NCBI GenBank assembly: GCA_011503125.2
Contig: WWBZ02000010.1
Span: 434,001 to 498,000 of the forward strand
Direction: 5' to 3'
Source: Botryosphaeria dothidea
Lineage: Eukaryota; Ascomycota; Dothideomycetes; Botryosphaeriales; Botryosphaeriaceae
DNA: 64,000 nt
Shown here: in pieces, positions 45,941 to 55,874 of the stretch
Position numbering within the stretch: position 1 is the stretch's first letter
How the letters are laid out: the number at the start of each line of letters is the position of its first letter
Program-made: the position numbers and the translations under genes
The notes under the pieces: generated by a model
What the model was told of the DNA's origin: nothing
Seen by the model: only the letters and a program-made list of their open reading frames with translations
Databases searched by the model: none

Positions 45941-47533
45941 ATGGACTCGCAAGTCGAGGAGGGTTGCACCCATCAGTTCTTGGTGAAGTGGCGCGATAAT
46001 CAGACAGGCGGTGTCCGATTCCTGGGGCAGCTCTCCGGGTCTCCGCCTGAGATGGGAAGTTTGTTCCTGTATTTTGGATACGACAGAGCTGGAAAGAGAT
46101 TCCTAATGAATTTTCATCTTCAGCTTAAGATCAATGCTGCATCCAAAGGAGTGAGGAATTTCTTAGTCCCCCCGGTGAAGGATTTGGAGATGGAAGTTGC
46201 GAACCCCCTGTCTGAGGTGAATACCGCCGAGTATGATCCCCAGGCGGCTCGAGAATTCCAAAAGGCGGGAATGGACAGCTCCTCCAAGACTTTTCGCCTT
46301 CTGTTTTCACTGAAAGAGCCAGGCTACGTCACGATGCCTCTACAGGGGTTTTCGAAAGCCATAAGCACGAAAAGCAAAGGGTTGCTGCTGAGCCTCAGGT
46401 CGCTGTCGCGCGCAATGGACTTCGAAATCTACCTTCCCTACTCTGGAGAGGAGCATTTGAAACCCTTTCGCGACTGCTCGGAGATGTTGCGCCAGGAAGA
46501 ACTGGAAATGCCGAGCGTCGACTACAACGCGGCGTACCACGGACGTGCGTGGGGAAGAAACGAATGGAGCGTCTATCATCTGGAAGCCGAAGAGACGCTA
46601 CAGGCCATGTGGAACCCGATTGTCGACGACAGTCCACCCTCCTACGAAGAAGCCGTTCAGTCCAGCTCACCGTCCAGCCCTGGGGCGCTTCGGTCGAAAT
46701 CGGATCGACGCGGCATCCAGGTGGAGGGCCAAAGCAAAGCAGTGATTCCAGAGAAGCATGTAACCTCGCCAGCTTTGCCAGATTCAGGAACCTGCGTGTT
46801 CACCGCTGCTGGAGAACAACGCGGTCGTGGGGGTCGCAAGCGCAAGGCCGAGGCGGTTCCCTTGGGTGACCGCTGCAGCGAGCACGTAGTGCATCCCAGG
46901 ACGCAATGGGACGGGGAAAAACCAACCCAGAGCTCCGTCGGGCAGCCAACTGCACCTGTGTCTCAGAGAGCTCCCTCAGGTTTCCAGTCTGCGTCCATTC
47001 CTCAGAATTCAGTTATCAACGGAGGCCCCAACCGCCGGTTCTTCGACGATGTCCAGTACAATTGTTTCCGCGACGCTGTTGCCTGGCTGAAAGCCGCCTG
47101 GTATGTTCAGTCGGATGCTCATGAGGCCTTCCTGCCAGAGTTGGGTATGCTCGCGCAGGCTGCGCGGGAGCATGACCTTGTGCGATATGAGCATACCAGG
47201 GTCGACTGCATGTACATGCTGTGTCAGCGGGAGCGGAACTCGGGATCTTCAACGCCTGTTCATGGCAAACTCTCGGTCGACGATCGGGTCTGGCACATTA
47301 TCGATTTTGTCAACCGAGAAGTTGGTGCTGGGAGCGATATTGTAATACTGGATGAGTTGATCGCCCTTAGTGACGTGGCGCGGGCTTGGAAACAGGTTGA
47401 CCGATTTAGCAGGAATGACGAGTGGCAGCACTGGCAGCTTATGTTCACTACACAGATGGCTGTTTGTATATTAGTGGCCCTCTATAGGGATGAGCGAGAA
47501 TGGCTTGATCCGATCACGACACAGACAATATAA
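45941..47533 (+). CDS. PPxY-family protein, member 2 (intact)
   Basis: A single-exon ORF of 530 aa starting in ACCATGG. Domain 1 (residues 1-200) is strand-rich: CTHQFLVKWRDNQTGGVRFL, then SLFLYFGYDRAGKRFLMNF, ending LLLSLRSLSRAMDFEIYLP. A linker carries the PPxY motif DDSPPSYEEAV at residues 232-235, low-complexity serine, and a likely nuclear signal GRGGRKRKAE. Domain 2 (about residue 365 to the end) is helical: FFDDVQYNCFRDAVAWLKAA and EWQHWQLMFTTQMAVCIL. Broken relatives lie at 17923 and 48448 with the same motif order. PPxY motifs bind WW domains such as those of Rsp5/Nedd4 ubiquitin ligases; the actual role is unknown. Confidence 0.7.
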   Translation: MDSQVEEGCTHQFLVKWRDNQTGGVRFLGQLSGSPPEMGSLFLYFGYDRAGKRFLMNFHLQLKINAASKGVRNFLVPPVKDLEMEVANPLSEVNTAEYDPQAAREFQKAGMDSSSKTFRLLFSLKEPGYVTMPLQGFSKAISTKSKGLLLSLRSLSRAMDFEIYLPYSGEEHLKPFRDCSEMLRQEELEMPSVDYNAAYHGRAWGRNEWSVYHLEAEETLQAMWNPIVDDSPPSYEEAVQSSSPSSPGALRSKSDRRGIQVEGQSKAVIPEKHVTSPALPDSGTCVFTAAGEQRGRGGRKRKAEAVPLGDRCSEHVVHPRTQWDGEKPTQSSVGQPTAPVSQRAPSGFQSASIPQNSVINGGPNRRFFDDVQYNCFRDAVAWLKAAWYVQSDAHEAFLPELGMLAQAAREHDLVRYEHTRVDCMYMLCQRERNSGSSTPVHGKLSVDDRVWHIIDFVNREVGAGSDIVILDELIALSDVARAWKQVDRFSRNDEWQHWQLMFTTQMAVCILVALYRDEREWLDPITTQTI

Positions 47534-47616
47534 GTTAACCGTTACAGATTTTCAACGCCACATGCTCGCCAACTTGTGCTCTACTTGACGAGGTCACGCT
47601 ATTACGATGAAGTTAA

Positions 47617-47880
47617 TTAAATTGTTTCCGTAATATCATTCCTTGGGCGTGGATCGGCATCTACCTGTGACGGCGGGCCTCTTCCAGGCTTCGGCGTCGC
47701 CGAATTTACCTTAAAGCGAAGAGCGAAGATGGCAATAATTGAAGAAGGAGCACTATCACGTGAGCGTGCGATGCATAAAGGTCTGTTACCTCCAATAGTT
47801 GTGCATTGGAACTTTAAGCCGACTACAAAGACCAAAGCACTATCGAACGAGTTGTGGTAATATGAAGTAGAGAAGCTGAT
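47617..47880 (-). mobile_element. LTR retrotransposon remnant (LTR end and primer-binding region)
   Basis: On the minus strand: CTCGTTCGATAGTGCTTTGG, then CTATTGGAGGTAACAGACC, GCATCGCACGCTCACGTGAT. This is the same series of blocks as 13677-13990, and its start matches the R/U5-like part of the LTR at 59.2 kb. Transitions separate the copies. Probably a sol-LTR-to-leader scrap of one family; no coding region remains. Confidence 0.5.
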
Positions 47881-48337
47881 TGCCTGAAGAGGCAAAGCGT
47901 CTACGACTTAACTTATGCCTGACACCAAAGCAAGCCTTAAAAGGAACGGGCCGTCGGCTGAGCGGAGGTCCTCCACCCGAAAAGGCTTTTCTTTTTTCCG
48001 TCAGTCTCAGCTGCTTCCATCCGCCGCATCACCATTACGCCTCGCCCGTCACCACCTTCTACATCTCATTCATATCCATCCATCACCATTGCGCCCTACG
48101 ATCTATCTTTAGAACGCTTCGAAGCGTCTTCGCTTGCTCATGACTTCGCCCCTCTGTTAAGCGCTCCTTCAAACCCTTCCGAGCTATCCTCAACCCACCT
48201 CTCCATCACCAGCGTCGTGCGGGCTCTCCGGCCGTCCGTCTGCCCCGTGTGTTGTGCCGGCGCTCCTGCTACGCGCACGTCCGCCAGCCCGCCGTTGTGC
48301 AGACGCTCCTGCTCGTCAGCCTGCCCCGCTGGTTCTC

Positions 48338-48376
48338 GAGTTAAGGCTGCTCGTCCCGAAGCCTGGGTGGGCGGGT
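48338..48376 (+). promoter_or_regulatory. Shared upstream block, copy 3
   Basis: GAGTTAAGGCTGCTC (48338-48352) then GAAGCCTGGGTGGGCGGGT (48358-48376), 72 bases before the ATG at 48448. Confidence 0.45.
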
Positions 48377-48447
48377 AACCGACACGGCTACACGCTACGC
48401 TGTGTCGGGGCTTTATTTTGATCGCTATCAAGAATTAGGTTTTGACC

Positions 48448-49310
48448 ATGGCCGATATTCCCGTTCAGGGTGTAGCGCTGCGGCAGCTCTTTGCTCATCA
48501 GGCTCTAATTGGATGGCAGGACAAGCAGAGCGGCCTCTACTAGCACCTCGGGTGTCTCTCCACCGCCGAAAGCAGCAGTGCCAAGCTGATGTTCTGCATC
48601 GACTCCTCCGCTGATCACATCCTAATCCATTTTTATCTCCCCATAAAGGCACGGCCCTCCAACCCGAAGAGCGTAAAACATATACATCTTATCATTCCTG
48701 TCGAAGATCTCCGCCTCGCTGTCGATCTCGTCGCCGTCCGCGATACGCCGATTCATACAAGGAGACAATTGGAGAGGGATGGCATGTCGTTGGATTCTCT
48801 GGTCGTGTATACCAGCTTTGAAGTGGGGAGGCCTGCGTACACCGTAATGCCGCTGGGGTCAAGGCCTGCTCAGACGAGGGTCGTTGGTCCGCCCGGCCAG
48901 CTGCTGCGTCACCTTCGGTCATTGACGGAGAGTCAAGCCCTCGACGCTTTTTTAAGCTTCGGAACCGTCTCAAGCCAGTTGGAGGCGGTCAGCAATGACC
49001 TAAGGCAGGGCATTATAAAGACTCCCTTAGTGGACCTGGACGCCATGTACGCAAGAGGTATTCGAGGTAGTATCAATGCGTGGGCGCACTATGTCTGCGA
49101 TGAAGCAGATCTCCCTGCCGCTGCGTGGAATCCCTTCATCGATATCGACCCTCCACCACACGATGACGTCGTTTCCCATGGCCAAAAGGATGGTGAACCC
49201 AACAATACCCATCAAGCAATTCCCCATATCAGTGACGACTATGAGAAGCTCGAATGGAGGGTAGCCCCCCTTCCCATTCGCCAGTCGTATTTCAAGACTG
49301 AGGGCCAAGC
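48448..49310 (+). pseudogene. PPxY-family protein, member 3 (broken, truncated)
   Basis: The frame starts ATGGCCGATATTCCC and reads LFAHQALIGWQDKQSGLY, then TAG at 48541-48543 (codon 32), then continues open: HLGCLSTAESSSAKLMF, HILIHFYLPIKARPSNPK, LLRHLRSLTESQALDAFL. It aligns with domain 1 of the 45941 protein (W-x-D-x-Q-x-G, LRSL). The linker has AAWNPFIDIDPPPHDDVV, so the PPxY tyrosine is His here. Domain 2 is absent: from about 49310 the DNA belongs to an antisense gene remnant. One nonsense codon plus loss of domain 2 mark it as a pseudogene. Confidence 0.6.
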
Positions 49311-49329
49311 GCGGCCATCTGCTGTTCCA

Positions 49330-49790
49330 TCTTTCCTATGCATTCCTCCATCTTGGCCTACGTCTCCTCAGACATCTCAAGCGCGCTGGACAGCCGTTTG
49401 ATACCCTCATTCTTGGCACCCTGCTCCATCAGGGCCTCGCTTTGTTTGGTAAGCGCTTTGTTCTGCCCGGCGAGACCGCTAAGTAGGTCGACAGTGTTAT
49501 CCGGAGTTAGTGCCTTCGGTAGCTTAGTAGCAATTGACGCGCGAGCCCGGCGCGCAACGGTTGGTTTGACTCGGTGGAGGGCGCAGTAGTCTATACAGTC
49601 GCGTTGGAGGCGCGCTGCGCGTCGCGACGTGCCGACGGTCGTGTATCCGCCCCCTCATCTTCGTCCGCTGACGCTGTAGGACAGAAGTCCAAATTCGCGT
49701 TCAGCAGAGTCCGTAGGAGTATGTCAGGCTTGTCTGCGGAAAGATCCCGATCGAATATGCAGTCCCGTTGGGTGAGTGGTTTTCTAGCGA
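49330..49790 (-). pseudogene. Coiled-coil gene remnant
   Basis: The minus strand gives RDLSADKPDILLRTLLNANL, then DEDEGADTRPSARRDAQ, and after a frame change KPTVARRARASIATKLPKAL, TVDLLSGLAGQNKALTKQSE, ALMEQGAKNEGIKRLSSALE, a TAG, and AKMEECIGKME. The second part is a clear coiled coil. No start or acceptor is seen at its 5' end. Family not recognised. It abuts the third PPxY-family copy. Confidence 0.4.
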
Positions 49791-50406
49791 AGCCTTAATG
49801 GCCAGTAAAGGACTGCATCATAGGCGTGTGCCTCGGGCCACGTGTTTTCTGAATAGTGGTGGCCTGAGCGGCTTCAAACGATTCCAATGACGGCCGGGCG
49901 GGGCGGCCCGCGTGGGCCAGGCGCTGCCTTCAGCTCTAGGTATACGCATTAAAATAACGTAAGCGCCGTGCAGTCTTACCGACGGGTCGGTTTTGCAATG
50001 TTGAACGCTGCACGTGGTATGTCTTTGCCGCACCTCTAACGCTCATACTTTTATCTTCTCAGAGAGTTTCGAGGGCTAAACTGATCCTGGCTTCGTATTA
50101 AGTGGATTCCATTTTTCGTGGCGGAGGAATTAGTGTTGTAGGTAGAAGAGTCGCGCCGGAATAGGTCAAGAGCAGGTCGGCCTCCACCGCCTCGCTTAGG
50201 CCTGGGACGATCTATGATCCATCATCAGCATCAGCATCAGCCCCGCACAAAATTAAAGTCGCAACACTCTAGTGATTTGCATACTCGAACCTTATTATTC
50301 GTTATAGCGCAACGATCCGATCTAATGCAATTCCGCTAATGTCTCTAGGCTGCCGTCACTGAGCCTCTCCGTACTGCTCGTGCCTTCTACAACCCTACGC
50401 GAAACG
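49791..50406. other. Promoter region of the HET-NACHT-WD40 gene
   Basis: No gene. A CATCAGCATCAGCATCAGC microrepeat lies near 50223-50241. The leader contains the ATG at 50380, in frame with the preferred start. Confidence 0.4.
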
Positions 50407-53400
50407 ATGCGCCTTTTGCAGCACAATAACGATGGCAAATTTCACCTCACAAACGATTTGGGCGTAGATGCGATCCCCCGTTATGCTATACTTTCTCATA
50501 CATGGGGCCCGGATGCCGAGGAGGTCACCTTCGAAGATATGAAAAACAGTAGCGGTGAGAACAAGCCTGGCTACAAGAAGCTCCAGTTTTGTGGGGAGCA
50601 GGCAAGGCGGGACGGCTTGCAACACTTTTGGATCGACACTTGCTGCATCAACAAGGCAGACAAATATGAGCTATCGCAGGCTATCAACTCTATGTACCAC
50701 TGGTACCGCAATGCTGCTCGATGCTACATCTATCTGTCAGATGTCTCTACTGCTGAGACTGATAAAGAACTCGAACTGTGGCGGTGGGAATCAGATCTCC
50801 GGAAAAGCAGATGGTTTACCCGGGGTTGGACGCTCCAAGAACTCCTGGCCCCGGGTTCAGCTGAGTTCTTCTCTCAGAAGTGGAAGAATCTCGGTGATAG
50901 GGTATCGCTGCGACAATATATCCGCGAAATAACAGGTATTCCTGATGAAGCCCTTCAGGGCGGCCCTTTGACTCAGTTCAGCATCGAGGAGCGACTTTCG
51001 TGGAACAAAGACCGACACACCAAGCTCGAAGAAGACAAAGCGTACTCATTGCTAGGCATCTTCGGTGTCTATATTTCCCCAAACTATGGCGAAGGTGCGG
51101 CCAAAGCGCGCGAACGGCTGGAAAAGGAAATCAACAAGTCGAATGAATGTATCAAAGACTTATGCGTCACCGACCCTCGTAAAGATAAGAAACGTATCGA
51201 GGAAACTAAGGGCGGCCTACTGGAGGGCTCGTGCCGCTGGATCTTCGACAACGCTGACTTCCGGCAATGGCAAGACGGTGAGCACAGCCGGCTACTTTGG
51301 ATAAAGGGCGATCCTGGCAAAGGCAAGACAATGCTCCTTTGCGGCATTGTCGATGAACTAAAGTCGAAGGCCAGAACTGATCTTCTTTCCTTCTTCTTCT
51401 GCCAGGCCACAGACTCGCGCATCAACAGCGCCACGGCTGTACTACGAGGTCTGTTGTACTTGCTGGCCAAGCAGCATCCATCACTAATCTCGTATGTGCG
51501 GAAGGAGTACGACAGCACTGGCGAAAAGCTTTTCACGGATACAAATGCGTGGATCGCCATGTCGGATATCTTTACAAACATTCTGAACGATGCAAAGCTG
51601 GAAAAAAACGTGCTTTATCATCGATGCACTAGATGAGTGTACGACAGACTTGGACGCTCTACTGGGCTTCATCGCTCAGAACTCCTCGGTGTCTTCACGC
51701 GTCAAGTGGATCGTCTCGAGCCGCAACTGGCCGAGCATCGAGGAAAGTCTACAGCAGGCCGGTCACAAGATGAAGCTGAGCCTCGAGCTCAACGCAGAGT
51801 CAGTCTCGGCAGCCGTTGAAACCTTTATCAAACACAAGGTGTCTAGGCTAGAGAAGCAGAAGAAGTACAAGAAGGAAATTCGAGATACTGTGCTACACCA
51901 TCTAACATCGAATGCAAACGATACCTTCCTCTGGGTAGCGTTGGTGTGTCAGCGCCTGGAAAAAGTTTTAAACTTCCAAGTCATGCGGGAGTTAAAGGCC
52001 TTTCCACCTGGACTTGACTCTCTATATGACCGGATGATGCAGCAGATTCGTGAATCGCCGGCTCCTGATGTCTGTAAGCAGATACTTGCATCGGTCGCGA
52101 CCGTATACCGACCGATCACGACGAAAGAACTAGCTACTCTTGTTGAGCAGCTCGATAACGACCAAGAGTCAATGCAAGAGATCATAGGCCTCTGTGGTTC
52201 ATTTCTTACATTGAGAGAGGAGACTGTCTACTTTGTGCATCAGTCGGCAAAGGACTTTCTCTTGAGAAGACCATCGGAGGAGACATCTAAGGGCGCTTTC
52301 GACGAGATATTCCCGTCCGGAACGTCAGACATCCATTACGATATTTTTCGAGCGTCCCTCCAAACCATGTCTGAAACATTACAGCGAGACATGTATAACC
52401 TGAAAGAGTTGGGGTATCCTGCTAACAATGTCGATAAGCCGGATCCAGACCCGCTAGAAGCGTCGCGCTACGCATGTTCCTACTGGATCGATCATCTCCA
52501 CGAATCGCACCCCAAATCTTCATCAGACCATGCAACAGCTCTCCAGGACGGAGGCCCTGTTGACATATTTCTAACGCAGAAGTATCTCTACTGGCTGGAA
52601 AGTCTTGGTCTTTGTAAGGAAATGTCCAAGGGAGTTGACTCTATGGCGAAGCTGGAGATGTTAGTCCAGGTATGCTCTGAACCGGCCATGCACTTACATG
52701 ATGACAGGCTAAGAAACATTAGAAGACGCTAAATGCTGTCGAGTTAAGTCACTTTGTCAAAGATGCTCGTCGGTTCATCATGTATCACAAGGGTGTAATC
52801 GAGCACAGTCCACTACAGGCATATGCGTCGGCACTCCTATTTAGCCCAACGGGCAGCTTGGTCAGAAGACTTTTTAAGAAAGAAGAGCCAAAGTGGGCAA
52901 TGATAAGACCGGGTGTTGGAGATGCATGGAGTGCTTGCCTGCAGACGCTCGAGGGCCACAGCAGTTACGTCTGGTCCGTGGCCTTCTCTCACGACTCGAC
53001 CCGGCTGGCGTCGGCGTCGGTCGACAATACCGTCAAGATCTGGGACACCGGCAGCGGCGCGTGCCTACAGACGCTCGAGGGCCACAGCAATTACGTCCAG
53101 TCCGTGGCCTTCTCTCACGACTCGACCCGGTTGGCATCCGCGTCGTGGGACAATACCGTCAAGATCTGGGATGCCGGCAGCGGCGCCTGCCTACAGACGC
53201 TCGAGGGCCACAGCGATGAGGTCCGGTCCGTAGCCTTCTCCCCCGACTCGACCCGGCTGGCGTCGGCGTCGGACGACAATACTATTAAGATCTGGGACGC
53301 CAGCGGCGCCAGCAGCGGCGCGTGCCTGCAGGCGCTTGAAATTGGCAAACCCCTTGAAAGAATTTCGTTTGATACTACGGGTTCATATCTCCACACTGAG

Positions 53401-53631
53401 ATTGGTGCCATCACTATTACTACACCACCACTTTCTCAAACAGCAGATGATACGAAGCCTCAATATCAAGGCGCGGGCGTTAGTACGGATGGGGCATGGA
53501 TCACGTATAAAGGCGAGCACGTACTCTGGCTACCGTCTGAGTATCGACCCTCTTGCTCAATCGTGTCGGAGAATAGCGTTGGTATTGGTGTTGGATCTGG
53601 AAAAGTATGGATATGCAGCTTCCTATCTTGA
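50407..53631 (+). pseudogene. HET-NACHT-WD40 (HNWD-type) receptor gene, frame broken twice
   Basis: The HET domain starts MRLLQHNNDGKFHL and shows YAILSHTWG, FWIDTCCINKAD and SRWFTRGWTLQELLAPG (start chosen at 50407; ATG 50380 is in frame). NACHT follows: LLWIKGDPGKGKTMLL (P-loop, near 51300) and FIIDALDECTTD (Walker B). The frame shifts at a seven-A tract (51602-51608) between them. The reading stops at 52732 and resumes in another frame before ARRFIMYHKGVIEHSPLQ. Three WD40 repeats end it. In Podospora, HET-E/HET-D/HET-R of this layout trigger cell death after non-self contact. Two breaks suggest a dead allele, unless they are base-call errors or a missed intron. Confidence 0.8.
52933..53325 (+). 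repeat. Three near-identical WD40 repeats (126-bp units)
   Basis: Units start at 52933, 53059 and 53185, each beginning ACLQTLEGHS. The first two are 126 bp. The third is longer at its end (DASGASSG). Protein differences cluster: SYVW / NYVQ / DEVR after the GHS, and SVDNTV / SWDNTV / SDDNTI near the end. Confidence 0.9.
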
Positions 53632-53639
53632 CTAGTCTA

Positions 53640-55073
53640 GATCCGTAGGAACCTTCGTGAAGAACATATCATTTGTCATTAGTTATATTAATTTATTTAA
53701 TCTCTATTTAGGAGCGAGGAGCGGAGGTAGGCTCTAATATATACCTGATATTTTTGCCACAACGAAGGCTCGAGACCTATTATCAGGCCTTTACTCCACT
53801 AGCGCCAGGTAAAAAACGGTCGACTTGCAAAAGGACGACGCTACACTGTTACTAGTGCGTGCCACTAAGTGTGACAGGTTGGAGCCTAGACGTGATTTCG
53901 AGAAGGATCTCTGTCAGGCCCACACCTGAGCAAGAGACCCCTCGCCGGGTGCTGACCCAGCGGTCTAAAGTATAGGACGGGAAGTTCCATAACCTCGGTT
54001 ATCCAAGGCTTTGTTAATAAGCACTTTATAGTTCTCTCTTCTTCTCTTTCTCTTCGTTTTCTCTTTAGTTCACTTTATCGGCAACGGGTCAAGACTAATT
54101 AAACTACATTCCTTCCCATTTTTGTTCTCTCTCCGATTTCAAGATCCTTATACATAATGCAATCAACCTTTTAGTGTCCAGTCTGGGGTTGAGTAGCTAC
54201 TACTATCAGTCGCTAGAGTACCTAAGGTCCTAAAGCATCCTAGGCTCTGCTGCTTGCGCATTTCCACGAGAAGAGAGTGTCTACGACAGGGTATATGTTA
54301 AGAGACGATCGTCTTCGGTAGTGCTCGGATGAGAATTTGTACTTTGGCTCTTTACGTCGCTTCCTGACAGTCATGATGGCCGCTTCTCCTTCTATTCTTA
54401 TTTCCCTCTTAGTTCAAGAACCTCGAGAGAAAGGAAGGAAGGAAGAGAAATACTGACCGGAGTCACGGTCGAGAGTTATTCCTGTGCGTGGTGAACAGAG
54501 GTACGTGCAGCACTGGCGTACTGGCTAGAGATGAGATTCGAAATGCGAGAGGAGTGGAAAGACCTGGGTATCGAAGACGGTGGATTGGAAGCTAGATGCA
54601 AAGGATGGTGCTTGGTGGAGTCGAGATGAAGCTGCTTCGAAGGGCTCGGTGGTCTACTTATAGCGAAGTCTACAGCTCTGGCTGAACGTAATTGGTCGTG
54701 AGCGCGCCCGTTTTGGGGGGCGCGCGACTGCACGCGCCAAGGATAGATCGGCATGGGTCCTGGTTCGCGAAGGATGGCGCCCCCGGCGCCGTAATCGACC
54801 AATCGCGAGGAGCAGCGCCGGGGACAACCGTTGCAGAAAATGGCAACAAAATGGTCCGAAACCGGAAACCATTGTCTCAGGACATATACTTATATTGGTA
54901 ATGTTACTTGACGAGAATGCTCTCTTCGAGAAGGGGCTTCGCATTATATAGCTAACCTTAGGGCTTCCTGCAATTCCAATGCGTGACAATAACTACGATC
55001 AGGATGGCTCCTAGCATCGGAATGACGTAACTTCTCTATGAATCAGCCGTTGTATACGCACTCGTTGCTAAGC
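53640..55073. other. Intergenic region, possible LTR scrap
   Basis: No gene. The stretch from about 53870 (TGTGACAGG) to 54110, with CT-rich tracts, resembles LTR DNA but lacks a partner copy in the window. A GC-rich part near 54700-54840 has no coding signature. Confidence 0.3.
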
Positions 55074-55874
55074 TTACCTTAATGGCTCTTGCTTGGCCTT
55101 ATTCCTTTCGTTTAGTTCTCCCCAGATTTTCTTAAGATCGTCGACTGCTTCGCTGACTGACTGATATTCCACATTCCAGCATTTCCTTATTACTACCTCA
55201 AGTAATAAAGAATGAGTATCCGGGAAACTTTTCGCGCGGAAAAGTTGTTTAATTTCTTTCGTAGAGCGGTCATAGTACGGTTGGAGTGTTGTCTCGATCT
55301 CGTATAAGGTAGAACCCAGGGCAAACACTTCAGATTGCAATGTCGCCACCGGGATATCTGGATGTTCCGCGTGCTCGCTTGCATATACTAGAGGCTCGCA
55401 TCCATCGATCGACGAACCGGCGAAGTCGGCAAGCTGGGCGTTCTCGTTACGATCCAGTAGGATGTTATGTGGACCAATGTCGACCTGTCGCACATTGTGG
55501 GCGTGTACATGCTGAAGAGCTTGCGCTACCTGAAGGGCCCAGCGTATTACATCTTCCGGTAAGGGCATCTGGCCGGCATCGCGGAGTTCCCAGAGCCGGC
55601 GACGAAGTGGGTATTGGTGGCGTTCGAGGACAAGAAGGTTGTTCTGAGTAGAGAGCACTCTGGTGATATGTGGGTGGGGTCCTAGTCTCTCGTAGATGAC
55701 ACGTTCTTTGTCTAATGCTGCTTGAGGGTCTAATGCGGTTTGAGTCGAAGGGCGAGGAGCTTTTACAACAGCTTCGTCAGAGACGGCGTAGACGAAACCA
55801 GAGGCACCCGTGGAAATAAGAGGCAGGCCGCGCAAGCTGCCAGACCAACTGTCAGACCACGATGTCGATTGCAT
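55074..55874 (-). CDS. Small protein kinase-like protein
   Basis: A single-exon ORF of 266 aa, the size of a bare kinase domain. Visible elements: a Gly-loop ISTGASGFVYAV, K38 in EAVVKAP (VAIK lysine), an Arg/Glu helix DKERVIYERLG, a hinge LLVLERHQYPL, a catalytic loop NVRQVDIGPHNILL with D132 and N137, and a DFG-like LADFAGSS with D150, then EVFALGSTLYEI. All three catalytic residues (K, D, D) are present, so activity is possible, although HRD is replaced by RQVD and DFG by DFA. Fungal accessory genomes carry many such small kinase-like genes. The start ATG at 55874 is the first in frame. Confidence 0.7.
   Translation of the reverse strand: MQSTSWSDSWSGSLRGLPLISTGASGFVYAVSDEAVVKAPRPSTQTALDPQAALDKERVIYERLGPHPHITRVLSTQNNLLVLERHQYPLRRRLWELRDAGQMPLPEDVIRWALQVAQALQHVHAHNVRQVDIGPHNILLDRNENAQLADFAGSSIDGCEPLVYASEHAEHPDIPVATLQSEVFALGSTLYEIETTLQPYYDRSTKEIKQLFRAKSFPDTHSLLLEVVIRKCWNVEYQSVSEAVDDLKKIWGELNERNKAKQEPLR

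Noticed and set aside
53115..53414. 99-codon minus frame in the WD40 block
   Set aside because: Antisense of the WD repeats; its internal repetition only mirrors them.
53870..54110. Solo LTR beginning TGTGACAGG
   Set aside because: No second copy, no target-site duplication and no matching end were found, so it is kept only as a note in the intergenic entry.
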